Notes: generated by a model not told the origin, from the sequence alone. A DNA stretch of 64,000 bases from Heracleum sosnowskyi (GCA_030848705.1 CM061237.1:78859910-78923909), one strand, 5' to 3'; positions 50,380 to 62,299 are shown, numbered from the stretch's first letter. Made by a program: numbers and translations.

Positions 50380-50927
50380 TTTTGAATCTTGCCCATCTTG
50401 ATGAAAGCATCATGGAACAAGATGTCTACTGAAGCTCCATTATCAACCAAAACCCTCTTCGTCTCAGAATTGCCTATCACAGGTACGATGACTAGGGGAT
50501 CATCATGGGGAAATTTCACTCCCTCTAAGTCAGAATCATCAAAACTTATTGCTATTTCCGTCCTGGCACGCTTCGGTGCTTCTCCTACCACGGTCATTAC
50601 TTCTCGGGCATAAGCTTTTCTTGAGTTTCGGGAGGTCCTAGCAGCAGTTGGTCCTCCAAATATCATATTGATGATAGGCCCTCGAGGTTTGGGATTACGA
50701 TCTTGATCGTTGTCCCTTTTGTCGTAATCTTTCCTTTCATAGTTTCCTCTTTGATTCCCTAGATTCCCATCTTTGGTGAACTTATCAAGTTTTCCTCTTC
50801 GAATCAAAAAATCGATCTCATCTTTCAGTTGTCTGCAATCATCTGTATAATGACCAACTTCTTTATGGAACCGAAAGAATTGATTCTGATTCCTTTTAGA
50901 CAAGTCAGTCCTCAGTGGCTTCGGCCA
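50358..50927 (-). pseudogene. gag-pol: element F Gag C-terminus and protease
   Basis: CCHC-like region FFRFHKEVGHYTDDCRQLKDEI (an aromatic residue stands where the first Cys is expected), then a basic stretch, then the aspartic protease motif VLVDNGASVDILF. It ends in a frameshift at the tandem duplication. A TGA at about 50925-50927 separates it from the upstream Gag part. Confidence 0.82.
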
Positions 50928-51636
50928 TCAGAGATCTTCCTCCTTTGCAATTTCCATCAGAATTTGGCTTTTGGGGATATTCAATCTCGCATACTCTGTG
51001 AACCTTGGTCCAAAATTGCTCTTTTTGGGTGGAGATTCTGAATCCTTTGACGTTCTAGGATACTTTTCTTTAACATCGTATTCTTGAGTCTCCTTTCTTT
51101 TCTTTGCGTTCCCGCTCCCGCTAGCAGCAGGTTCATATTTCCTCATGCTTTCTTCAGCCTTGATATATTTTCTAGCCCGGTCTTGTAACTTTAACATGCT
51201 TTCTGGTTGGTGCTTAGCCAGTGACCGTTTAAAATGGTCATCAAAATGGTCATCAGTGGTTCCTTGTTGTAGGGCTATCATTGCCACTTTGTCTTCCAGA
51301 TCTGGGACCCTCAGGGCCTCTCTAGTGAATCAATTTATGTAGTCTCTCAAGGCATCATTCCTTCCTTGCTGGATTCCCATGAGAGATGCAAAACTCTTCT
51401 CATGCACCCTTCCACTAACAAATTGGTTGATAAACGCCTTGCTCAGCTCCTTAAAAGATCCAATAGAATTGGGGGGGGGGGGGGGTAGACGGATGTACCA
51501 ACGCTGAGCCATGCCCGCTAGGGTTTGAGGAAATGCTCTGCATTTGACTGCATCATTCGTGGGCTGTAACAACAATGCATTAGAGAAAGTCCTCACATGG
51601 TTCGCGGGGTCTCCTGTTCCATCATAAGCTTTGATA
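50928..51636 (-). pseudogene. gag: element F Gag, central part, truncated by element E
   Basis: Begins just inside the E insertion (TPTIKAYDGTGDPANHVRTF). The gypsy Gag core follows: AFPQTLAGMAQRWYIRLP, FKELSKAFINQFVSGR. An in-frame TGA at 51328-51330 is followed by the same frame (FTREALRVPDLEDKVAMIAL). A G-run (plus about 51470-51485) encodes a Pro run and may vary in length. The Gag N-terminus and the 5' LTR of F are absent from the window. Confidence 0.85.
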
Positions 51637-51641
51637 GTTGG
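51637..51641. repeat. presumed target-site word GTTGG of element E
   Basis: The five bases abutting the start of the E LTR. The matching copy is missing because the other end of E is deleted. Confidence 0.35.
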
Positions 51642-52675
51642 TGTTGGTCCTTGAGTATTGCAGAAGTGGGGTTGAATGCAATACTGATGAATTTCAATCT
51701 CTGTTTCAACAACTTAAAACTAAGATTAATATTTATCAGTAGAAGAAATGCAAACACGAGTAGTTTTCTCACAAAATAAATGTTTTATTTATTTTGCAAA
51801 GAGTTGCTACAACCTTTAGAAAAAGTGGGTTTTTCTCAAGCTTCAATTCCTCAAAGATGCACAGTATAGAATAGAGAGATAGTCTAAGAAAACTAATCCT
51901 ATCTCTATCATCACGGGTTTGTGGAGCTGCTGTCATTTTCATGTGGCAACTCCTTACAATTTGCCTACCCGTGTGTCTTACCCAAATTGCTATACAAACA
52001 GATTTATCATTACAGAAAAAGCAATCTAGATACATTCTATATTTAGCTAACACAATTCCAGTAGATGTTGATTTTTCATACTCTAGAATTGGTGAGCTTT
52101 GTCTTGTGATCCCTTGAGCTTCTGTCGTAGTCTTTGCAGACCTAATGCAGTGTTGGGATACTGCATCACGCTTGTTTCTTGAACATCCAAATTGTCACAT
52201 GTTTGACTGGGTAGATCCCCAATTCAAAGTGTATCCCTCAGAGACAGTATCCTGTACTCCAAGCTTGTTGTCACAAGAATGCTCTTTTGGTGACATTATG
52301 AAATCCCCGCAATAGATGCTGTCAGGAGTTCCAAGCTTGTTGTCAGGAGAATAGAGAGTTGTTGTCTCAAGGCTTCCGCCAATGTTGCTATCAGAGTGAA
52401 TATGCTATCATGACTTGCAACATGTTGTCTTCTTGTAACCTTACTGTCAGAGCTATGACACTAACAATTATTCTTGTTGTCATCCTGATGTATTCCTTGA
52501 GGCTTGAACAAGTGAATGAACTTCTTCCAAGAATCACAAACAATTTTATTACAACAAATTAATTGGCTACAAGAACATACTCTGGCTGTGACAGTATGTT
52601 CTACTTAATAAAATTAAGTATATACAAAACACAAAGTTAAGTTGTCTTCTAAGCTATCACCCATAAATCCTAACA
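51642..52675 (-). repeat. 3' LTR of element E
   Basis: About 1,034 bp, from TGTTGGTCCTTGAG to ATCCTAACA in plus orientation. The left end on the minus strand reads TGCATTCAACCCCACTTCTG, like the end of the LTR of A. U3 carries the family word TGACAGYRTC in several forms (GATGCTGTCA at 52315-52324, GACAGTATG near 52592, AGACAGTATCC near 52243). The ORFs 51769, 52359 and 51597 lie inside the LTR and are not genes. Confidence 0.78.
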
Positions 52676-52698
52676 ATCTCCCCCAATTTGTTTTTATG
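52676..52698 (-). other. polypurine tract of element E
   Basis: Plus ATCTCCCCCAATTTG abuts the LTR; on the minus strand CAAATTGGGGGAGAT, the same as in A. Confidence 0.82.
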
Positions 52699-52815
52699 GA
52701 CAATAACAACAAATTTACAACCAATACATGCTGACAACTTAACTAACAAAGATCAGAATAGCTATAGACATAATTGCTTCTTAATGAATGAGCATATATA
52801 GAATTTTTACTTAGC

Positions 52816-54882
52816 TTATCCTTGAGATCTTCTTTTCTGCCTTGTTTCTTCCTCTCTTCTGGAGGCTTCTGCTACATACCTTTTGAGACCTTCCACCAGA
52901 GATATTTCCATGGGGGAAATTGCATCATCCTCAATTTCATCAATGTACTGTTGAGCTATTTTAGAGCTAACTTGCTGAGCATCCTGGAGATCCATCCACT
53001 GCTTTTGACCAAAGATATAGACTCTGAATTTTAGAATGTCTTGATCAAGCTTAAATCTCTTGCCAGGAAATGCATTGAGAGTTGTCCTTCTTTCCTTGTC
53101 CAACTTTGAGTCTTCACCTTTCCTTTTATGAATGATCTCTTCAAGTTCAAAAGAACACAATAGCTCTAGATGGTTAGTTGAACCAACCACTGAGTAGTTT
53201 AGCATTTTCAGAACATGTGTCTTGAGCTTGTGAAAACTGTCCAAGTAAATTTCTTCCTTTCCATACTTGACTCTTAAAGGATTTTCTAGCACACAAGGTT
53301 GAAAGTTTGGTTCTTTACTTTTTCCTCTGTTCAGATCCTTGCATCTATTCAACAGTTCAGCTTCCATTTCCTCAACAGACTGATCATGTTCGGCTTTGGT
53401 TGATCTCTCTTGACTTGGCATGACTTGCACTTCTTCTTCAGGGAAATCATCTTCATATTCAATTATTTCTTCATCAGAGTACTCCAATAGGTTAGCAATG
53501 TCAGCATCATCATGCAGTGCCAAATTCCCATGCTTCTGATAAAATTCTTCATCTCTTTCAGCTTTGTATATCAGAACATGTTCCATGACTTTATTAGGTA
53601 CATTGTAATAACCTTGCATTAGATCTACCATTCTCTCTAAGATGAAATAATCAATTTTCCTTGTGACCGTCCCCTTTCTAAGTGAGAGATTTTCTGTTAC
53701 CAATTGTGAAACCAGCTCCATAGTGAAGTCCTTTTTAACCTTTACTGACCTTGAACTATCATACCAAAGGACATACTGGCTGGCTTCATTATTATCATCC
53801 AACTTCACTTCAGCATTTTTGATTTCTAGAGCATCTTTCTTCAGCATGTCAAAACTGTTGTATAGTTTAGTTTGGATTGGCTTCTTCAGATTCCTGCCAA
53901 GTCCTGTAGCTTTCTCTTTTCCTGAGTACTTTGTTTTTCCTTTATTTGCTTTAGCAATCTTCTCAGATTCAGATTCTTGTCTAGAAAACCAAGCTCTGGA
54001 TAAGGATTTTGTCCTTTTAGGCTTGACTACTTCCTTGGTTTCATCCTTGACAGCATCTTCCATGACAGTGTTAGCATCTTTCTCGACAGTGTCTTCCATG
54101 ATAGTGTCTTTTCTGACAGCATCTTTCTCGACAGTGTCTTCCTTGGCAGTGTCTTTGCTGACAGCATCTGTCATGATAGTATCTTCCTTGACAGCTTCTT
54201 TGGTGACAATATCTTTTTCAGCATCGATATTGTCAATTGCACACCTTGGGATGTTTGCCTCCAAAGCTTCAAATGTTTCAAATTCCTCCTCTTCTGTAAC
54301 ACCAGCATTTTTCTTGTCTTGTACATGAGCTTTTTCTTTACTTTCTTCATGGGCTGGATTGACAGTATTTCCAGCAGATGTTCCACCAGCATTTCTTGCC
54401 ACACCAAATCCTCCACTTCCATCCAACTCATCATCATCATTAAGAGTGTTATCAAATGCACAGCTTTCACCTTGATCTGTTCTTTTGGAATTGGCTTTAG
54501 AGATTAACTCTGTCACTATAGAGATGTATTTCCTGTTTCTCTTTGCCAGTCGTTTGTGAATTTCTTCGACAACTTGAACTCTCTCATTGTTGATTTTTAA
54601 GTTGAGAATCATATTTAGCACTTTCATAACTGACCTTGTATCCATTTTTGATGTGCCCTTTAGATTTAGATATTTAAGCTTCTTGACATTGTTCTTTGAG
54701 ACCATTTCATAGAAAACACAAAATGGATTAAGGTACACCTCTGGAAGTTTCTCTGAGATTAGGTTCATGATTTGCACCTGTAAGATCTCATTGAAGGTTG
54801 AGTGGTTTGCTGTAATCTTGCCTCTCATCACACTCAGCACCCTTGCTTGAAGGTTCTGTAGCAACTGCATGGTTATGAACAT
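52816..54882 (-). pseudogene. element E ORF3, C-terminal part (688 aa)
   Basis: Same frame as 55183-56919, separated by three in-frame stops within 54883-55185. It contains helical segments (RVQVVEEIHKRLAKRNRK), an acidic repeat zone at 54030-54215 built from KEDT/KDAV units that coincide with ten or so copies of the DNA word TGACAGYRTC, basic KPKRTKSLSR, and a C-terminal compact region (VKYGKEEIYLDSFHKL, KQWMDLQDAQQV) that matches A and B ORF3 in position. Function unknown. Confidence 0.65.
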
Positions 54883-55182
54883 TGAGATTCATGTGTCCAA
54901 GTACACATCAATGGCCCATCTTCTTTCCTCACTGATCTTCACAGATACACTCTCAATATTGCTCATTAGTAGTGTTGAGGTTTGAGTTAGTGTTGAATTT
55001 GGCCTTCTTATTATCTCCTAAATTATCCTGATAAATTGTTCATCCTTATTGTGCAGTGTGCTCTCCCTATAATCCATCATCAAGGTATTTGCCTCTTCCT
55101 GATCAATTTCAGCTCCCTCAGTCCACATAGATGGTAGATTGCAGTATTCAGGCAGTTTCCCTTTGCCTTTCCCCAACTTATT

Positions 55183-56996
55183 CTACTCCTCATTTTCTCT
55201 CCACATCTTCTGTAGTGCAGTTTCCTGAGGTTGTGGAGTTGGATCTCTTATTGATACATGAGGAAGTATTGGTCTCTTAGATTTTGATCTTCCTTGCATT
55301 TCCTCTGATACTTCTTTGGACATTAATATTTTCTCCCCATCAATTTCATATTCAAAAAGGTTGCCAGCTCCACTTGCCTGTTGATCTTCCAATTGCTCCC
55401 CCTTTCTTCCTGACTCCCCCTGAGATACATACACTTCTTTGCTTAAATTTCCTTGCTCTTGAACAGATTCTGATCTTACCTCTTTCTCCCCCTTAGGTAA
55501 GTTGGTAGCATCAAAACTTGCAGAGAATAGCTGAAGTGACTGTTGTATACTAGCAAATCCAGAGGCCACCATGGTAGATAGGCTGTCAAGCTTAGTTTCC
55601 ATGGATAGGCATCTGTTCTCCAGGGCTTCCAATCTTAAAACAATTTGAGTAAAGGGGCCACCAGTTCTCAACCTTCTTGGAGGGGAAGGAAAAGAATGGG
55701 GCTTGGAGGCTGAGGGGGTTCTCACACTCTCAGGATTTTTCTGAGTGATCTCATCACTCCTCACAGTAGAACTCTCAAGGCCTAGTGCCTGAATAGTGTG
55801 GACTCCCTCAATTGCACTCTGGACATGCTCAAGTCCCTCTCCTTTTGCCAGCTCATTTGGCTGCCTCTCATTTTTAAGCTCACATCTCTGTTTTTTTATC
55901 TCTCTTTTCTTTTGCACTCCCTCACTCAACCTAGATGCATGGGTATGAGCAGTACTTATAGGCATTGAAAAAGAGGGTTTAGAATGTACCTTGATAAGCT
56001 GAGAGAGTGGCACATCATCATCAGAGACATCTTCAATGAGCACCTCATCATAATTAGGTTGTGCAGAGGGGACAACAGCTTTACCAAAAATGTTACTGTC
56101 AGCATCTTGGATAGCAGGTTTGGTTGGGACAGTAACTTTGACTGCTTCCTTGACAACAGGTTGATTTGTGACAGCAACATTTATAGTGTCTTTGATAGCA
56201 ACTGAGGCTGTGACAACATCTTCCTGAAGGTAAGATGCTCCCGAGAGGTTGAACAAGGAACTGGCTATTTCACTTTCTAACAGAGTTGTACCTTGTTCTT
56301 GCTCAGTGTTTGAAGGAGTGGTTTCCATCTCACTTTGAGAAATGGGTTCTTGTGGACCACTAGATGGGGGCTCATCCAAGAGAGAAGATGGATGATCAAA
56401 ACCTGAAGGGTTGGGACTGTCCCCCTCTCTAGGTTGTGGAGAAGAAACAAATGAATGAGTAGGGAAGGAAGAAGGTGAAGGTGGAGAAGAGAATATTGGC
56501 TGCTCCACAAAGTGAACTTGTGAAGCATCAATTGTTGAGGTGAAATCTTCACCGTGTCCTGACTCCATGTGTGTTTCTGCAAGTGGAGGCTCCTCATGAG
56601 GTGAAACATGAGGGTGTGCAGACTCTGTACAGGGTGCCTTGGGAGACATGCCAGTTTCAATAGATGTCCCTTGTTGAGAAGGAACATCTAGGGAGGTGTT
56701 TGATGCCCTATTTTCCTCTACAGTCTTTTGGGAGACTGCAGGGTGGTTGACAGTGGTTTTGGTCCTCTTAGCTCTCTTCTTCTTAGGCTCGGGAGGAACC
56801 ACTGTGGGTTCTGTTTGACTACCTTCCTTATTTGCTGCACTAGGTGCAAGAACTCCCTCTTGACTCTCAGTACTACCACCAACATTAGTTTCTAGGGGTC
56901 TTTTTCTGGATTCTTGCAAGGCTTGTCTCTGTACTTTGGGAAGTCTAGAGAACCTAGGCTGAATGTATGGTGTAGAATGTGGGTTAGCAGGAGACC
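55183..56996 (-). pseudogene. element E ORF3, N-proximal part, truncated
   Basis: Open from the E/H junction to TAG at 55183. The Met at 56919 is internal: the frame continues upstream (RFSRLPKVQRQAL) until about 56996. Pro/Ser/Glu-rich low complexity with a basic patch (PKKKRAKRTK) and a coiled-coil segment (LRLEALENRCLSMETKLDSL). The conserved N-terminal region seen in A and B lies beyond the break. Confidence 0.65.
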
Positions 56997-57442
56997 TTCA
57001 ATCGAAGAGTTACGAAAGAGATAGTTGGGTGACATGAAGTTCCAGTCACCATCGTATCAGATAAGAACTAAGAATTAAATTCCAGATTCAAGAGGAGTTT
57101 TCCAAACGTGTTTGGCGACAAGATTGAGCGCGATCACTACTTAGGATCCGCAGACCGACGGACCGACCGAAAGAAACATTTCAGACAACCGAAGTTACGG
57201 TAAGCATTGTACCGCCGATTTCAAGAGTAGACGGATGTCGATAAAATATGGATGTATAAGAGTACAAACAGAATTGGCTTATATAGAGCGCCCAGTAGAT
57301 ATCATAGACCGGAATGAGTAAGTGTTGTAATGAAACCAGAGTGCTGAAAAGTCAACCTTGGAACTGGAGATTATTATATTGGAAGAGTAACCTCGGCTAT
57401 TTTCTTAGATTCCGGGACGGAATCCTTTTAAGAATGGGAAAC
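56997..57442 (+). pseudogene. pol: element H: decayed chromovirus integrase and chromodomain remnant
   Basis: In shifting frames the plus strand reads HEVPVTIVSD, then DPQTDGPTERN (the integrase core pattern HPQTDGQTER of Ty3/gypsy). Nearer the end it reads IERPVDIIDRNE, the start of a chromodomain as in Del/Tekay chromoviruses. Many frameshifts, stops and an internal deletion are present. It ends just before an LTR starting TGTAATAACCCC. Confidence 0.6.
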
Positions 57443-59396
57443 TGTAATAACCCCAAATTTTGGACTTAATTAAAATTTTTGATAAATAGTAAATTTTGCT
57501 GATGAGAAATATTTTTAGACCACCCTATATGCAAGACATGGAATGAATGTTTCGAAGTTATATTATTGATGTATAAGGAGAATAAGTGAATGTAAACGCG
57601 ATCAGAATCAGGAGATTCAACTTTAAATTTTGTTCACTATTCATCGGGCAGTCGAGGATTTATTAATTGATCGTTATGAGAATTAAGAAAGTGAGAAGAT
57701 CCATGATCAAATATTAAGCCAAGGCAATAAAAGATCAAGAGGATATTCCCTAGCATTGGTACAATGAAACGTTTTCAAAATCCCTTGAACCTATCTCAAA
57801 ACTTAGCAACAAAGCAGAAGCGTAACGAATTATGGATTAAAACCTAACCGAAGGGGAAGTATCATATAAGATCATCAAGTGCATCATATAATAGGATTGA
57901 TGATACAAGAAATGACATAAGAATGACATAAGCATGACACAAAAGATGACATATGCATGACAAAGGGGATGACAAGGTGATGAATCACCACCTTGTCACC
58001 ATTTCTCCAAGAATCACACATTGCTTGACATGTGGCAAGGGGGTGACAAAACTCTTCCAAGACCACACAAAATGGATGCATCTAATTAGCATTATTTGAC
58101 AAAAATAAAAGAAAAGAAAGCAAGTATTCATCTCCTCCATTTCTCAAAATTCTGCTCAGCTTGCACAAGGGAGAAAGAAAAATTCATAACTCAAAATCTA
58201 CTCGTCCTAAAATCTCCAAATTTGGACCATATCTCCCTCAATATATAACCAAGGCACTTTCAAAATTTCATGGCCATAAAAGAAGTGTAGAATGGTCAAA
58301 TATTGGATCAAAGTTGAGGCATGAATAGTGATTTCGAAAATACTAACTTGTGTTCTTGATTTTGTTCTTGAAGATTAAGCTAGTTAAGGATGTTTAAAGC
58401 TAAACCAAGGATAGTTAAGCCATTTTTAGTGTCTCTAAGGCATAAAGGAAGGTATAACACCTCTGCCCTCTTGATATTAATTGGGTTTTATGCTTAAGTT
58501 TGTAGTATAGTTCGTTAAACATGTCGTATAAGAGATCCATGCATGTTTTAATGATTTTGGTTGGTTGAATGAGTTGTGGTTGATTGAGGGATGAGTTCTT
58601 GAGTTAGTATGAACTGTCCTAGAGTTGTAAATGATATATGGATGTATGGATTGTCTTGGTTGGATGTTTGGATTGGTTGTGAAATGGAAACGTTCGATGT
58701 ATAGCCGTCGTAATGACGAAATGTTTATTAACTGCCTTGACAGTGGTATTCGAGGCTCTTAATCTACTGTCAAGTGTGACCACTGACCATGATAATGTAG
58801 TTCTTGTGTCGTAGTTTGTTTTGGCGAAAGAATCGTATCGTTTCGATTTACGGTTTAGGAGAAACACTCGTTTTAGTAAAAGTGGTTTCGAGTAACTAAG
58901 TAGTTCACAATATGAACTTTGAGCGTATGATCAAGCCTCTTAAAAATGGACATAGGTCATGAAATTAATGTGGATACTAGTATAGACAGTTAGGAAGGGA
59001 ACCGAGAAGGTTTCGTGTTAAAAAGATTATTTTTCAATTTTATAAAAATGCGAGAATCAAAGTTGCGCAAGTGGAATGCCCTTGAGGGGAAAGTAAAGCC
59101 ATAAGTTTAGTAATGGTAAAGTACCTGGATTTTGTGAATGGATTATCAACCAAACTTTTGACTTAAGAGTTTAAGGAATGTCATGAGGTTATAAGTGACC
59201 AAGAGCGAGACATTTGATGTTCGTTAATAGAACGTTAGTGCTTAAGTTAATGGCACTTTAAATGGTTACGCTAGGGGACTGATCGAGTATTTCTTTGTTT
59301 ATAGATTTCCCGGCAACTTCTCGAACCCCTAACAACCAAGGAATCAAGGCAAGTTTTCTCATCCCATGCTATATTTCAATTTCTTATACTAATGAT

Positions 59397-59650
59397 TGCA
59401 TATGATAGATGCATGCCAGTTTTCAAACCTTACATCGTATATGGATGTGGTTGTATTTTAAAACTGTTGAAATTATAGTATATGCATATGAGAGATGCAT
59501 GCCAGTTTCAAACCTTACATCTTATATGGATGTGGTTGTATTTTAAAACTGTTGAAATTATAGTATATGCATATGATAGATGCATGCCAGTTTTCAAACC
59601 ATACATCTGATATAAGATGCGGTTGTATTTTTTTAATGTTGTGATTGTGA
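59397..59650. repeat. 85-86 bp tandem repeat, about three copies
   Basis: The phrase TGCATATGATAGATGCATGCC starts at 59397, 59483 (variant) and 59568, each followed by the same text through GGTTGTATTTT. Lies within the putative LTR of H. Confidence 0.8.
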
Positions 59651-60550
59651 TATATTTTGCTTTAATGTTGTGAAAAGGATTATAAACTGATTACGCTTTT
59701 GATAAAAATCTTTGTGAGATATAAGGTTTATATGCTATGTAAATACTAGATATAAACCGAGGTTTTAAAGGCTCTAAGGGTAGAGCACTCGTACGAGGAT
59801 TTTAAAACGTAGACCGGGAGTCAAATTACGATTTTGTCTTGATTATACTGTCAAAAGCTGGAGGGTTCCAGAGACAGCTGTATTTTTTTAAATGTTGATT
59901 AAATATTCCAGTATATATAGATTATTGGATATTTAATGTGAGATATTTAAATAATATTATTATAAATATTATTTGAATATTTATTAAATTGAGTGAATAT
60001 TATCTTTAGAATATTCATTTAAGTAGAATTTTATTGAATAGTAATTCAATAATTATTATTTGAAGATTTATTAAATATTCCAAAAATGATTTAAAAATCA
60101 TAGAACCTTATTTAAATATTACGTAAGGTTCCCATAGTTATTTAAAATATTTTCCGATCTTAAAAAGATTTATTTGATTGTAGTAGGGGTTCCCAACTAT
60201 TTTTATTGAATTATCTCAAATGATGACTATGGTTTTTGACTTATAAAAATTAGGAATCCATTCCAGGAAGTGAACATATGATTTCACTTGCCTCTTTCAT
60301 TAAAAGTGATATATTTTGGGTTTCTGAATTATCAGAACTAAAGATATTTTACAAAACTCCCAGGTCGTGATTTCGAAATGTTTTACTCGAGGATCGAGGT
60401 CAGTTGACAACGGTCAACCCACATTGTGACTTACTTCTGATATAATCCGGAAGTAAGGGTGTTTTTACAAAACCTATCAACAATCTTATGCTTGGGGAAC
60501 CGGAGTAATATCCGTTCCAGTTATAGATAGTTGGGGGAAACGACATTTTC

Positions 60551-60830
60551 GCGTAAGTGGCCGAGTAACGCACGGTCCCGCAAATGAAAACTATATCTTT
60601 CTGGCCTTGATGTCGCCAGGTTAGCGTAAGAGGTCGGGTGACGCCGGCCCAGCAGAAAACTTTTTTCTGGCCTTGATGTCTCCAAGGGGAAATTTAATAA
60701 GAGACTGGATGACGCCAGTCCAGTGGAATCCGTTGGCAGGGAACGATCCACTTGTGTGGCCTTGATGTCGCCATGGGGTTCCCAATGTGTAAGAGGCCGA
60801 GTGACGTCGGTCCAACTTAAAAGCCCGTAT
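60551..60830. repeat. diverged GC-rich tandem repeat, about four copies
   Basis: The phrase GGCCTTGATGTCGCC recurs near 60602, 60669 (variant) and 60758. Each is followed by GTAAGAGGCCGAGTGACG-like text; a first partial copy starts near 60551. The period varies from 67 to 89 bp. Within the putative LTR of H. ORFs here are incidental. Confidence 0.7.
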
Positions 60831-62243
60831 GTGGATAGGGTAATGACATTCGGGATTATCCATCTACTAGTAAAAAACTATGGTATGACGACTGACCATC
60901 GTATACCAATGCGTAGCCCTGTACAGTTCTCCATGTTTTTCCAAGGATTGGAATTTCAGAAATGTTTTGGTAACTTTGGTTAAAAACCGGTTACGGATAC
61001 TTGTTAATGATATTTTAACAAAGTACTATACCTCATACAGTATTTGAACTGTATGGCATGTTTTGACGAAAAGAGTATTCAATATATCATTCTATATACG
61101 AATGAGGTTTTAAAAGCTTTCAGTTATGATATAAGCTCTCATATATGATTTAAGCTTCTTTATATTATTGTTGAGCTTTAGTGCTAACTCTTGCTTCTTA
61201 TATATATCAGAACACAACATATTCGAAAAGTGTTCATGACTAATATTTTACATATTTTGAACAGTATGAGATATCTAAATAGATATGCGTGTATATATGT
61301 TGAGAAAGTATTTAAGATATACAGTATGTTGAACTGTATAGTATTTTGAATCAATGGATAGGCTTTAAGCCTTGATTCCAATATTAATATCTATTTTAAA
61401 AAGATATGTTTTGAGTCTTGGTTCATTATATTGATACCAAAGATTTCTAAATGATTCACGAAGAGTATTTGAGTATGATTATAAGTCATACAGTATTTTG
61501 AAAGGTATACTATTTTGGGGACAAACCCTAGTAGTGTTAAAACTTTGATCCTATATGGATTATCTACCTTAAAGGTTTAAAGATTTAAACTGGGATAGAT
61601 TTCTTGCTGAGCGCTATTAGCTCATTCTTGCTTTATTAAAACTTTCAGCAATGAAGAAAACTATAACGACTCAGAAAAACGCTTGTACAATACTAATATT
61701 TAATAATATTTGAGTTCTATGATATGTGAGTATTGTGTGAAAGGTGGATATTTGGAAATGTGATAATTAGATGTTTACTTGGTGAATGGTATGGATTAAA
61801 ATACTTGTGTATGCTTTTAAATGCATTTTATATGAATTTCTTATTAAAAATTAGTTCTTTTTGACCTTCCGGGAATTTTATAAAATCATCGGAGACTCTT
61901 TTTATTGTGAAATCTTTTTCACAACCTTTAGTTTATATTCTAGTATTTTCTAAAATTAGTGGAGGAATTTATTTTTGGCTTTAAGGATTTAAAACTGATT
62001 TTATGAGTTAAATGTCCTTTAAGTGATCAAAACTTTGAAAATTCATATTTAATTCAATTTTGATCATACAATTATTTTAAAAATATGGGGGAGCTTGTAA
62101 ATTCGTATTCTTTGTTTTAAAAATAAAATTGTGATTTTTAGATATTCTCTTCATTTTATTTCGAATTTTAGAAAGGCATTTATATTGGTTTTCTTATTTA
62201 AAAATCAGATTTTGGAATTAGCAAGTTACTATTTTGCCCCTGG

Positions 62244-62250
62244 GCTTATA
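62244..62250 (+). promoter_or_regulatory. TATA box, probable promoter of the H LTR
   Basis: TTATAAAACCCC followed after about 30 bp by a CT-rich stretch (62278-62390), typical of plant transcription starts and leaders. It could instead belong to an unrelated gene outside the window; no credible coding exon follows before 64000. Confidence 0.4.
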
Positions 62251-62299
62251 AAACCCCTGCACCAGTTTTTGCCCCTTTCTTCACTCACCTCTCAACTCT

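Larger units (their letters stand above)
51642..56996 (-). mobile_element. element E: truncated SIRE-like Ty1/copia (3' LTR plus ORF3)
   Basis: On the minus strand only the 3' part remains: a broken ORF3, polypurine tract and 3' LTR. It entered the gag of F. The 5' LTR, gag, pol and the beginning of ORF3 are gone. At about 56996 the sequence changes abruptly to element H. ORF3 composition and the LTR layout assign it to a SIRE-like family distinct from A and B. Confidence 0.8.

Noticed and set aside
53663..54328. 221-aa plus-strand ORF opposite E ORF3
   Set aside because: Its repetitive Ser/Leu/Val content is the complement of the KEDT repeat zone of ORF3; no start context or family match.
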